Source: Actinomycetes bacterium (GTDB lineage Bacteria; Actinomycetota; Actinomycetes; Actinomycetales; Microbacteriaceae). From it: a DNA stretch of 6,318 bases. A program made the position numbers and the translations under genes. The notes below the pieces were generated by a model. The model had not been told where the DNA came from and did not search any database. It saw only the letters and a program-made list of their open reading frames with translations. Where the stretch lies: NCBI GenBank assembly GCA_030425055.1, contig JAUHVN010000166.1:1-6318 (forward strand). The letters run 5' to 3'. Shown in pieces: positions 1 through 5,190 of the stretch (positions are counted from its first letter, which is position 1; each line of letters begins with the position of its first letter).

Positions 1-939
1 CACGGGGAAGAACACGAACGAACCGAACCCGACGAGCAGCGCGAGCGCGGGCAGGATCCACTCCCACCACGGGTACGGAGGTGGAGGCGGCGGCATGGGC
101 GCCGCGAACGTCCCCACCTCGAATCCAATCGCGACCGTCACGTTCTCGTACGCGGCGAGGCCGGTGTCCCGGGCGGTGAACGCGACCGCACCCTCCGCGA
201 CATCCCCGGCCCCCGACGACGCCGCCCAGACCTCGACGTCCGCCGGCCACGTGGCATCCGGGGTCGGACCTTCGATCTCGCACCGATCGGTCGAGCCGGC
301 ACGACCGGTGTAGCAGAACGCCCTGCCGTCCAGCAGAGCGGATGCCGCGTCGCCGGCGACGTGCACGGTTGCGGTGACCGAGCCGAACGGCTGCACGTGG
401 TCGACCCCGATGGTGTCCCAATAGAACTCCTCGGCATCGGTGTCGGGGTATCTCAGGACGACGTCGCGCATCTCGTAGGTGATGACGTAGGTCTGCGTGC
501 CCCGCACATAGGTGTCGTCACCGGTGAGCACGTAGTCGAAGTCCTCGTCGCTCTCGACCCACCACGGGATCGGCGCCCCGTCCGCCCCGGTGACCGAGAT
601 CACATCGGTGCCGAGGTAGAGCCCGGAATCGTAGACGGGGATCGCACGGACGATGCCCTTGTTCTGATCGAAGTCGGGGAACCGCGCGACGATCGTCTCG
701 GTGGTGAGCAGTCGACTGCGGTCCCCCTCGGCGCGGATCAGCCAGTAGTCGGCGTCGAACGAGTCGAACGTGAAGTCGTCGACCCCAGCGACGACGCGAT
801 CGACGGCCATCTCGGTCGCGCGCGCAGCGCGCTCGGACGCCTCGGCCGCGGGCACGGCCGTCGCGGCCGGCGCAGCGCCGACCAGCAGCATCCCGATGAC
901 GGCGACAGCCGCAGCCGCGCGCGTGATCCTCCCCCGCAT
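1..939 (-). CDS. DUF2207 family predicted membrane protein, N-terminal 313 residues (runs off left edge)
   Basis: The frame is open from an ATG at 939 to base 1, so the C-terminus lies outside the window. Residues 1-28 form a clear Sec signal peptide: basic MRGRITR, an Ala/Val/Leu core, and an A-T-A cleavage site near residue 28. There is no lipobox. Residues about 75-195 resemble the DUF2207 ectodomain: a beta-rich stretch with TTETIVARFPDFDQNKGIVR leading into AIP (residues 79-101), and a Trp/Tyr/Asp-rich core. Cys209 and Cys220 could pair as an extracytoplasmic disulfide. A proline run (residues 281-290) and WW precede a membrane segment at about 294-312. Family function is unknown; members are usually exported domains followed by membrane helices and a cytoplasmic tail. 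The gene starts 25 bases after the mqo stop. No Shine-Dalgarno precedes the ATG, but a TATCCT box ends exactly at -7, suggesting leaderless expression. The DUF2207 assignment rests on recalled family motifs. Confidence 0.85.
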   Translation of the reverse strand, partial: MRGRITRAAAAVAVIGMLLVGAAPAATAVPAAEASERAARATEMAVDRVVAGVDDFTFDSFDADYWLIRAEGDRSRLLTTETIVARFPDFDQNKGIVRAIPVYDSGLYLGTDVISVTGADGAPIPWWVESDEDFDYVLTGDDTYVRGTQTYVITYEMRDVVLRYPDTDAEEFYWDTIGVDHVQPFGSVTATVHVAGDAASALLDGRAFCYTGRAGSTDRCEIEGPTPDATWPADVEVWAASSGAGDVAEGAVAFTARDTGLAAYENVTVAIGFEVGTFAAPMPPPPPPYPWWEWILPALALLVGFGSFVFFPV

Positions 940-945
940 GCGCCA

Positions 946-951
946 AGGATA
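946..951 (-). promoter_or_regulatory. Possible -10 box of a leaderless DUF2207 transcript
   Basis: On the minus strand TATCCT is followed by six bases and then the ATG at 939. If transcription starts at the A of that ATG, the hexamer occupies -12 to -7 and matches the actinobacterial TANNNT pattern. It lies in the 25-base gap between mqo and the DUF2207 gene, where no Shine-Dalgarno is visible. No clear -35 was seen; any such element would lie within the end of mqo. Read-through from mqo is the alternative. Confidence 0.4.
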
Positions 952-964
952 GGGCCGCGGGGCC

Positions 965-2437
965 TCAGGCGGTGAGAGCGAGTGTCTCGGCCGTCTCGGA
1001 GAGCGACTCCTCGGCGGCCTCGGGGCGCGGGTTGAGCGACTCCCCGTAGCTCGGGATCAGCTCGGCCAGGCGCGGCTGCCACTCGTCCATGCGGTCGGGG
1101 AAGCAGCGCTGCAGCAGGCCCAGCATGATCGAGACCGCGGTGGAGGCGCCCGGCGATGCGCCCAGCAGACCCGCGATGGTGCCGTCCTCGCTCGTGACGA
1201 CCTCGGTGCCGAACTGCAGGATGCCGCCCTTGTCGGGATCCTTCTTCATGACCTGAGCGCGCTGTCCGGCTTGGATGAGCTCCCAGTCCTCGTCCTTCGC
1301 CGTCGGCATGAAGGTGCGGAGGCTGTCGACCTTCTTGCCGTGGTCCTTCAGCAGCTCGCCGACGAGATACGTGATGAGGCTCGGGTTGTCGATCGCGACC
1401 TTGAGCATCGGCCACAGGTTGCCCCACCGCACCTGGGTGACGATGTCGAAGATCGACCCGCGCTTGAGGAACTTGGGGCTGAACGTCGCGAACGGACCGA
1501 ACAGCAGGGAGGCCTCGCCGTCGACGACGCGCGTGTCGAGGTGCGGCACCGACATCGGCGGGGCCCCGACCGAGGCCTGCGAGTACACCTTCGCCTTGTG
1601 CTGCGCGACGAGGGCGGGGTTCGTGGTCTTGAGGAACTGGCCGCCGATCGGGAAGACGCCGTAGCCCGAGATCTCGGGGATGCCCGAGCTCTGCAGCAGC
1701 TTCAGCGCCCACCCGCCCGCGCCGACGAAGACGAAGCGCGAGGTGATCTCACCGGGCGTGCGACCGACCGAGTTGCGCCACTTGAGCTTCCACTGCCCAT
1801 CGCCGGTGCGCTTGATGCTGCGCACCTCGCGGTTCGTGACGACCTCGACACCCTGCTCGCGCAGGTTGTCGAACAGCTGCCGAGTGAGCGCGCCGAAGTC
1901 GACGTCGGTGCCCGCCGGCACGCGCGTGGCCGCGAACGGCTCGCCCTTGCGGCGCTTCTGCATGAGCAGCGGCGCCCACTGGTTGATGACGCGGGAGTCG
2001 TCGCTGAACTCGATGCCGGCGAACAGCGGCTCGTTCTTGAGGACCTCGTAGCGGCGCCGGAGGTACGAGACGTCCTTCTCGCCGCGCACGAAGGTCATGT
2101 GCGGGGCCGAGTTGATGAACGTCGTCGGCGCATCGAGCACGCCCTGCTCGACCAGCGACGACCAGAACTGGCGGCTCTGCTGGAACTGCTCGTTGATCGC
2201 GATCGCCTTGGCGGGATCGAGCGCCCCGTCCTTGCCCTCGGGCATGTAGTTCAGCTCGCACAGCGCAGCGTGGCCGGTGCCGGCGTTGTTCCACGCGTTC
2301 GAGCTCTCGAGGGCGACATCGTGGAGTCGTTCGAAGACGACGATGCGCCAGTCGGGCTGCAGCTCCTTGAGGAGCGTTCCGAGGGTGGCACTCATGATGC
2401 CACCGCCGATGAGGACGACGTCGACGGGTTCTGTCAC
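965..2437 (-). CDS. mqo: Malate:quinone oxidoreductase (FAD-dependent, membrane-associated)
   Basis: This 490-residue protein is of normal family length. MQO oxidises malate to oxaloacetate and passes electrons to the quinone pool, replacing or complementing NAD-dependent malate dehydrogenase in the TCA cycle. It is a peripheral protein on the cytoplasmic face of the membrane. The N-terminal FAD-binding fold is visible: VVLIGGGIMSATLG (residues 7-20), then VVFERL with Glu36 as the probable ribose-binding acid. The family signature NNAGTGHAALCELNYMP follows at 50-66. A second flavin-contact stretch, FVGAGGWALKLLQ, is at 237-249, and LLGASPGASTA at 424-434 is the C-terminal glycine-rich motif. 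The start is GTG at 2437: AGGA overlapping the asd stop codon sits seven bases upstream, and the FAD motif begins at once. It follows asd by nine bases, so the two are almost certainly cotranscribed and probably translationally coupled. The acidic/Ala C-terminal tail (about 473-490) looks unstructured. Confidence 0.96.
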   Translation of the reverse strand: MTEPVDVVLIGGGIMSATLGTLLKELQPDWRIVVFERLHDVALESSNAWNNAGTGHAALCELNYMPEGKDGALDPAKAIAINEQFQQSRQFWSSLVEQGVLDAPTTFINSAPHMTFVRGEKDVSYLRRRYEVLKNEPLFAGIEFSDDSRVINQWAPLLMQKRRKGEPFAATRVPAGTDVDFGALTRQLFDNLREQGVEVVTNREVRSIKRTGDGQWKLKWRNSVGRTPGEITSRFVFVGAGGWALKLLQSSGIPEISGYGVFPIGGQFLKTTNPALVAQHKAKVYSQASVGAPPMSVPHLDTRVVDGEASLLFGPFATFSPKFLKRGSIFDIVTQVRWGNLWPMLKVAIDNPSLITYLVGELLKDHGKKVDSLRTFMPTAKDEDWELIQAGQRAQVMKKDPDKGGILQFGTEVVTSEDGTIAGLLGASPGASTAVSIMLGLLQRCFPDRMDEWQPRLAELIPSYGESLNPRPEAAEESLSETAETLALTA

Positions 2438-2444
2438 CCGACCA

Positions 2445-2448
2445 TCCT
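2445..2448 (-). promoter_or_regulatory. mqo ribosome binding site overlapping the asd stop codon
   Basis: The asd stop TAG (2449-2447) supplies the first bases of AGGA, which stands seven bases before the mqo GTG. Ribosomes terminating on asd would release directly over the mqo start. This supports the GTG start and suggests coupled translation. Confidence 0.65.
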
Positions 2449-3523
2449 AGATCGCCGCGGGCGCAGCCTTCCGCGCGGCGACGAGCTCGGCGATCTGCAC
2501 GGCGTTGAGGGCCGCCCCCTTGCGCAGGTTGTCGTTCGAGATGAAGAGCACGAGACCGCGACCCTCGGGCGCCGACTGGTCGGCGCGGATGCGTCCGACG
2601 TAGCTGGGATCGCTGCCGGCGGCCTGCAGCGGGGTCGGCACCTCTTCGAGGGCGACGCCGGGCGCCGACGCCAGCAGCGCGCGCGCGTGCTCGGGCGTGA
2701 TCTCGCGGGCGAACTCGGCGTTGATCGACAGCGAGTGGCCGGTGAAGACGGGAACTCGCACGCAGGTGCCGGCGACGCGCAGCTCGGGCAGTTCGAGGAT
2801 CTTGCGGCTCTCGTTGCGCAGCTTCTTCTCCTCGTCGGTCTCGTTGAGACCGTCGTCGACGAGGTTGCCGGCGAACGGGATGACGTCGAACGCGATCGGC
2901 GCGATGTACTTCTCGGGCTGCGGGAAGTCGACCGCCGAACCGTCGTGCACGAGGTCGATCGCCGAGTCCTGGGCGACCACGGCCTCGACCTGGCCGAGCA
3001 GCTCCTGCGCTCCGGCGAGGCCCGACCCCGAGACCGCCTGGTAGGTGCTGACGATGAGGCGCTCGAGGCCGGCTGCGGCATCCAGCACCTTCAGCACCGG
3101 CATCGCCGCCATCGTCGTGCAGTTCGGGTTCGCGATGATGCCCTTGACGGCCTCATCGATCGCGTGCGGGTTGACCTCGCTGACCACGAGGGGAACCTCG
3201 GGGTCCATGCGCCACGCGCTCGAGTTGTCGATGACGGTCGCGCCGGCCTCCGCGAAGCGGGGCGCGTGAGCGCGGCTGCCCGTGGCGCCGGCCGAGAAGA
3301 GGGCGATGTCGATGCCCGACGGGTCGGCGGTCGCGACGTCTTCGATGATGACGGTCGCCCCGCCGAACTCGACCGCGGTGCCCGCCGAGCGCGCGGTGGC
3401 GAACAGGCGCAGCTCGCGGATCGGGAAGGCCCGCTCGGCGAGGATCTCGCGCATGACGGTGCCCACCTGGCCGGTGGCGCCGACGACGGCGACGGAGAGT
3501 CCTGAGTCGGAGATGCGGGTCAT
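2447..3523 (-). CDS. asd: Aspartate-semialdehyde dehydrogenase
   Basis: This 358-residue cytosolic enzyme catalyses the NADPH-dependent reduction of aspartyl-4-phosphate to aspartate 4-semialdehyde, the second step of the lysine/DAP, threonine and methionine pathway. The NADP-binding loop is VAVVGATGQVG at residues 11-21. The catalytic cysteine is Cys135 in NPNC (residues 132-135). Other family elements are the SGSG segment near 165-168, the phosphate/substrate region FPQPEKYIAPIAFDVIPFAG (200-219), Arg256 in CVRVPV, and the general base His263 in TGHS. The start chosen is the ATG at 3523, because AAGGA lies six bases upstream and the protein then begins just before the Rossmann motif. The same frame is open to 3667, but those 48 extra residues have no family match. 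lysC lies upstream on the same strand across a 184-base gap, and mqo follows after nine bases. A TAGAAT box at 3558-3563 suggests asd has its own promoter. Confidence 0.97.
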   Translation of the reverse strand: MTRISDSGLSVAVVGATGQVGTVMREILAERAFPIRELRLFATARSAGTAVEFGGATVIIEDVATADPSGIDIALFSAGATGSRAHAPRFAEAGATVIDNSSAWRMDPEVPLVVSEVNPHAIDEAVKGIIANPNCTTMAAMPVLKVLDAAAGLERLIVSTYQAVSGSGLAGAQELLGQVEAVVAQDSAIDLVHDGSAVDFPQPEKYIAPIAFDVIPFAGNLVDDGLNETDEEKKLRNESRKILELPELRVAGTCVRVPVFTGHSLSINAEFAREITPEHARALLASAPGVALEEVPTPLQAAGSDPSYVGRIRADQSAPEGRGLVLFISNDNLRKGAALNAVQIAELVAARKAAPAAI

Positions 3524-3529
3524 GGCGGA

Positions 3530-3534
3530 TCCTT
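3530..3534 (-). promoter_or_regulatory. asd ribosome binding site
   Basis: AAGGA on the minus strand is six bases before the ATG at 3523. It decides the start against the longer open frame to 3667. Confidence 0.7.
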
Positions 3535-3557
3535 GCTGCAAGAGGCGGGAAAGGCCG

Positions 3558-3563
3558 ATTCTA
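3558..3563 (-). promoter_or_regulatory. Probable asd -10 box
   Basis: TAGAAT on the minus strand fits the TANNNT consensus and is the most AT-rich hexamer in this GC-rich gap. Transcription would start near 3551, giving a leader of about 28 bases before asd. No convincing -35 is seen at the usual distance, but an inverted repeat covers that position. Confidence 0.4.
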
Positions 3564-3570
3564 CCGGCGT

Positions 3571-3594
3571 CGGTCGTGCCGGCGCGTACGACCG
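3571..3594. repeat. Inverted repeat upstream of the asd -10 box (possible operator)
   Basis: CGGTCGT (3571-3577) and ACGACCG (3588-3594) are perfect inverted arms around a 10-base spacer, centred near the expected -35 position of the asd promoter. The right arm overlaps a second palindrome, CGACCGGTCG (3589-3598). The spacing suits a dimeric regulator, but such repeats also arise by chance in GC-rich DNA. Confidence 0.3.
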
Positions 3595-3627
3595 GTCGCG
3601 TGCACGATCGCGGAGATGTGCAGGAAG

Positions 3628-3655
3628 ACGGATGCCGCCGGCCCGCGGCATCCGT
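3628..3655 (-). terminator. Hairpin 53 bases past lysC, candidate terminator
   Basis: Arms 3628-3637 and 3646-3655 (ACGGATGCCG and its complement) pair perfectly over ten bases, with an eight-base GC loop. On the lysC strand the stem is followed by TCTTCC-like sequence, a weak pyrimidine tract rather than a true U-run. It lies between lysC and the asd promoter, as expected for a terminator or attenuator separating the two. GC-rich actinobacterial terminators often lack a U-tail. Confidence 0.5.
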
Positions 3656-3689
3656 TCTCGTGCGCATCCACGTCGTTCTGCGCGGTGCG

Positions 3690-3707
3690 CGCCGAGCGCG
3701 CTCGGCG
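3690..3707. repeat. 18-base perfect palindrome abutting the lysC stop codon
   Basis: CGCCGAGCGCGCTCGGCG reads identically on both strands and begins at the first base after the lysC TGA. In RNA it would fold as a seven-pair stem with a CGCG loop. It could shield the lysC mRNA 3' end or act as a tail-less terminator together with the hairpin at 3628-3655. A protein-binding site is also possible. Confidence 0.55.
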
Positions 3708-4226
3708 TCAGCGGCCGGTTCCGGCGTAGACCGTCGCGTCGACCTCGCCGTCGAGGCCGTAGGCGGTGTGCACGACGCGCGCCGCCTCGGCGAGGTCGTC
3801 GCCGCGCACCACGACCGAGATGCGGATCTCGGACGTCGAGATCATCTCGATGTTGATGCCCGAGACGCTCAGCGCCTCGAAGAGCGTCGCCGAGACGCCG
3901 GAGTGCGTGCGCATGCCCGCCCCCACGACCGAGAGCTTGCCGATCTGGTCGTCGTGGACGAGGCTCTCGAACCCGACGTCGGCCTGGTCGGCGGCGAGGG
4001 CGCGCAGCGCGGTCGCGGCGTCGGCCTTGGGGAGCGTGAACGAGATGTCGGTGCGCCCCGTCGCCGCCGCCGACACGTTCTGCACGATCATGTCGACGTT
4101 CGCGCCGGTGCGCGCGACGAGCTTGAAGATCTCGGCCGCCTTGCCGGGCACGTCGGGCACGCCGATGATCGTGATCTTCGCCTGGCTCTGGTCGGTCGCG
4201 ACACCCGCGACGATCGGCTCTTCCAT
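3708..4226 (-). CDS. lysC: Aspartate kinase beta subunit from an internal in-frame start
   Basis: Within lysC, Met257 (ATG at 4226) opens a 172-residue product consisting of the two ACT domains only, beginning MEEPIVAGVATDQSQAKITI. A purine-rich AGGGAG lies five bases upstream (4232-4237), a good ribosome binding site that encodes EGE inside the alpha subunit. In Corynebacterium glutamicum and Bacillus subtilis, lysC is known to make such a beta subunit, which assembles with alpha as alpha2beta2 and carries effector-binding surface. The Corynebacterium beta start is at the aligned position, just before the matching EEAVLTGVATD sequence. What I see is the start codon and Shine-Dalgarno; that it is used is inferred. 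Confidence 0.75.
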   Translation of the reverse strand: MEEPIVAGVATDQSQAKITIIGVPDVPGKAAEIFKLVARTGANVDMIVQNVSAAATGRTDISFTLPKADAATALRALAADQADVGFESLVHDDQIGKLSVVGAGMRTHSGVSATLFEALSVSGINIEMISTSEIRISVVVRGDDLAEAARVVHTAYGLDGEVDATVYAGTGR

Positions 4227-4994
4227 GGTCTCTCCCTCTTCGGTGTCGGGGACGCGCATCCCCTCACCCAGCACGTAGGTGCCCTCGGCCGACGAGAACG
4301 TCGAGCGGGCATGGATGAGCACGCCGTGGCGGCGTGCGTACTCGACGGCGCGGATGTACAGCACCTTGGCGCCGTTCGCGGCCATCTCGAGCATCTCTTC
4401 GCTCGAGACCCGATCGAGCTTGCGCGCCTTCGGCACGACGCGCGGGTCCGCCGTGAAGATGCCGTCGACGTCGCTGTAGATCTCGCAGACATCCGCCTGC
4501 AGGGCCGCCGCGAGGGCGACGGCCGTCGTGTCGGAGCCGCCGCGGCCGAGCGTCGTGATGTCGCGCGTGTCGCGATTGAAGCCCTGGAAGCCGGCGACGA
4601 TGACGATCGCGCCCTCGTCGAGCGCCTCACGCAACCGCACCGGCGTGACGTCGACGATGCGCGCCGCGCCGTGCGTGGCATCCGTGATCATGCCCGCCTG
4701 GCTGCCCGTGAACGACCGCGCCTCGAAGCCCATCGAGTGGATCGCCATCGCCAGCAGCGCCATCGCGATCCGCTCGCCGCTCGACAGCAGCATGTCGAGC
4801 TCGCGCGGAGCGGGGATCGGCGCCACCTGGCCGGCGAGATCGAGCAGCTCGTCGGTCGTGTCGCCCATCGCGCTGACGGCGACGACGACGTCGTGCCCCT
4901 GCCGGCGGGTGTCGACGATCCGCTTCGCGACGCGCTTGATGCTCTCGGCGTCGGCGACCGACGACCCGCCGTACTTCTGGACGATCAGCGCCAC
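3708..4994 (-). CDS. lysC: Aspartate kinase (alpha subunit), feedback-regulated, ACT domains
   Basis: This 428-residue cytosolic kinase phosphorylates aspartate with ATP, the committed step to lysine/DAP, threonine and methionine. The amino-acid kinase domain covers about residues 1-245: KYGGSS (7-12) is the signature, Glu74 lies in SSGERIA, and GRGGSDTTA (150-158) with SDVDGIFTADPR (174-185) forms the nucleotide/substrate site. Two ACT regions follow at about 265-340 and 350-425, and the protein ends in VYAGTGR as in Corynebacterium LysC. In that enzyme, concerted lysine plus threonine inhibition maps to the ACT pocket. By my alignment the residues matching its Ala279 and Ser301 are kept (Ala286, Ser308), and Ser318 stands where it has Thr311, so regulation is probably intact. 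The start is GTG at 4994, with GGGAG six bases upstream; the frame stays open far upstream but without family sequence. An internal start yields the beta subunit. Confidence 0.97.
   Translation of the reverse strand: MALIVQKYGGSSVADAESIKRVAKRIVDTRRQGHDVVVAVSAMGDTTDELLDLAGQVAPIPAPRELDMLLSSGERIAMALLAMAIHSMGFEARSFTGSQAGMITDATHGAARIVDVTPVRLREALDEGAIVIVAGFQGFNRDTRDITTLGRGGSDTTAVALAAALQADVCEIYSDVDGIFTADPRVVPKARKLDRVSSEEMLEMAANGAKVLYIRAVEYARRHGVLIHARSTFSSAEGTYVLGEGMRVPDTEEGETMEEPIVAGVATDQSQAKITIIGVPDVPGKAAEIFKLVARTGANVDMIVQNVSAAATGRTDISFTLPKADAATALRALAADQADVGFESLVHDDQIGKLSVVGAGMRTHSGVSATLFEALSVSGINIEMISTSEIRISVVVRGDDLAEAARVVHTAYGLDGEVDATVYAGTGR
4232..4237 (-). promoter_or_regulatory. Internal ribosome binding site for the LysC beta subunit
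   Basis: AGGGAG on the minus strand is five bases before the internal ATG at 4226. It sits in the linker between the kinase and ACT domains, where sequence is free to vary. Confidence 0.65.
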
Positions 4995-5000
4995 GTGGAA

Positions 5001-5005
5001 CTCCC
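5001..5005 (-). promoter_or_regulatory. lysC ribosome binding site
   Basis: GGGAG on the minus strand is six bases before the GTG at 4994. It fixes the lysC start in a frame that otherwise stays open for about 285 further codons upstream. Confidence 0.7.
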
Positions 5006-5009
5006 GATG

Positions 5010-5026
5010 GTGCCGCCGGGCGGCAC
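5010..5026 (-). promoter_or_regulatory. Hairpin in the lysC leader just upstream of its ribosome binding site
   Basis: GTGCCGC (5010-5016) and GCGGCAC (5020-5026) form a perfect seven-pair stem with a three-base loop. In the lysC mRNA it ends four bases before GGGAG. It is well placed to affect ribosome access or mRNA stability. No larger riboswitch-like fold fits the short leader. Confidence 0.45.
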
Positions 5027-5046
5027 GTGTGGTGTGTCGAGGCGCT

Positions 5047-5085
5047 CGGATGCCGCGCCCGAAGGTCAATACTACGGATGCCGCG
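5047..5085. repeat. Pair of 11-base direct repeats in the lysC/thrE divergent region
   Basis: CGGATGCCGCG occurs at 5047-5057 and 5075-5085, 28 bases apart, flanking the candidate lysC -10 box. A third copy is in the DUF2207 gene at 339-349, and the core GGATGCC is frequent across the window. They may therefore be operator copies or just a favoured genomic word. Confidence 0.4.
5069..5074 (-). promoter_or_regulatory. Candidate lysC -10 box
   Basis: TAGTAT on the minus strand matches TANNNT and lies in the only AT-rich patch of the divergent region. Transcription would start near 5062, giving a leader of about 70 bases that contains the hairpin at 5010-5026. No clear -35 hexamer is visible. 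Confidence 0.35.
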
Positions 5086-5126
5086 TCCCGCGCCCCGACC
5101 GCGTGCGCCCGTATGACGCGCGAAGC

Positions 5127-5132
5127 TAGGAT
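5127..5132 (+). promoter_or_regulatory. Candidate thrE -10 box
   Basis: TAGGAT on the plus strand fits the actinobacterial -10 consensus. A start near 5139 would leave about 48 bases before the thrE GTG. The -35 region (about 5104-5109) is a poor match. Confidence 0.4.
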
Positions 5133-5169
5133 CGAGCGCGCGAGACCGCCACAGGAAGCGAGCACCACC

Positions 5170-5190
5170 ATGTCCGGACGGCCCCGGTGA
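5170..5190 (+). other. Six-codon ORF (MSGRPR) overlapping the thrE start
   Basis: ATG at 5170 opens Met-Ser-Gly-Arg-Pro-Arg and ends in TGA at 5188-5190, which overlaps the thrE GTG as GTGA. AGGAAG at 5153-5158 lies 11 bases before the ATG, a loose spacing. thrE itself has no good ribosome binding site, so termination-reinitiation is plausible. The peptide has no Thr, Ser-run or Lys codons typical of an attenuator beyond a single Ser. A one-base sequencing error fusing it to thrE is an alternative. Confidence 0.35.

Noticed and set aside
361..975. 204-codon plus-strand frame opposite the DUF2207 gene
   Set aside because: The minus-strand frame here has a signal peptide, the DUF2207-like motif and a membrane segment. 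The plus frame is Asp/Arg/Val-rich with no motif.
738..1712. 324-codon minus-strand frame overlapping mqo and the DUF2207 gene
   Set aside because: It is a frame-shifted shadow of mqo and DUF2207 coding sequence, with Arg/Pro-rich translation and no motifs.
1271..3505. 744-codon open frame on the plus strand opposite mqo and asd
   Set aside because: It is antisense to two clearly recognised enzymes, is very rich in Arg, Asp, Val and Ala, has no domain motifs, and is typical of the stop-poor antisense frame of GC-rich genes.
3524..3667. 48-residue N-terminal extension of asd
   Set aside because: It has no family counterpart, covers the hairpin and the probable promoter, and ATG 3523 has AAGGA at ideal spacing.
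4995..5068. Lysine riboswitch or threonine attenuator ahead of lysC
   Set aside because: The likely leader is only about 70 bases, with a single short hairpin and no L-box-like multi-stem fold. It also has no leader peptide rich in Thr or Lys codons.
3282..5129. 615-codon open frame on the plus strand opposite asd and lysC
   Set aside because: It is an antisense composition artefact: low-complexity Arg/Asp/His-rich sequence with no recognisable fold, crossing the lysC/asd gap without a plausible start signal.
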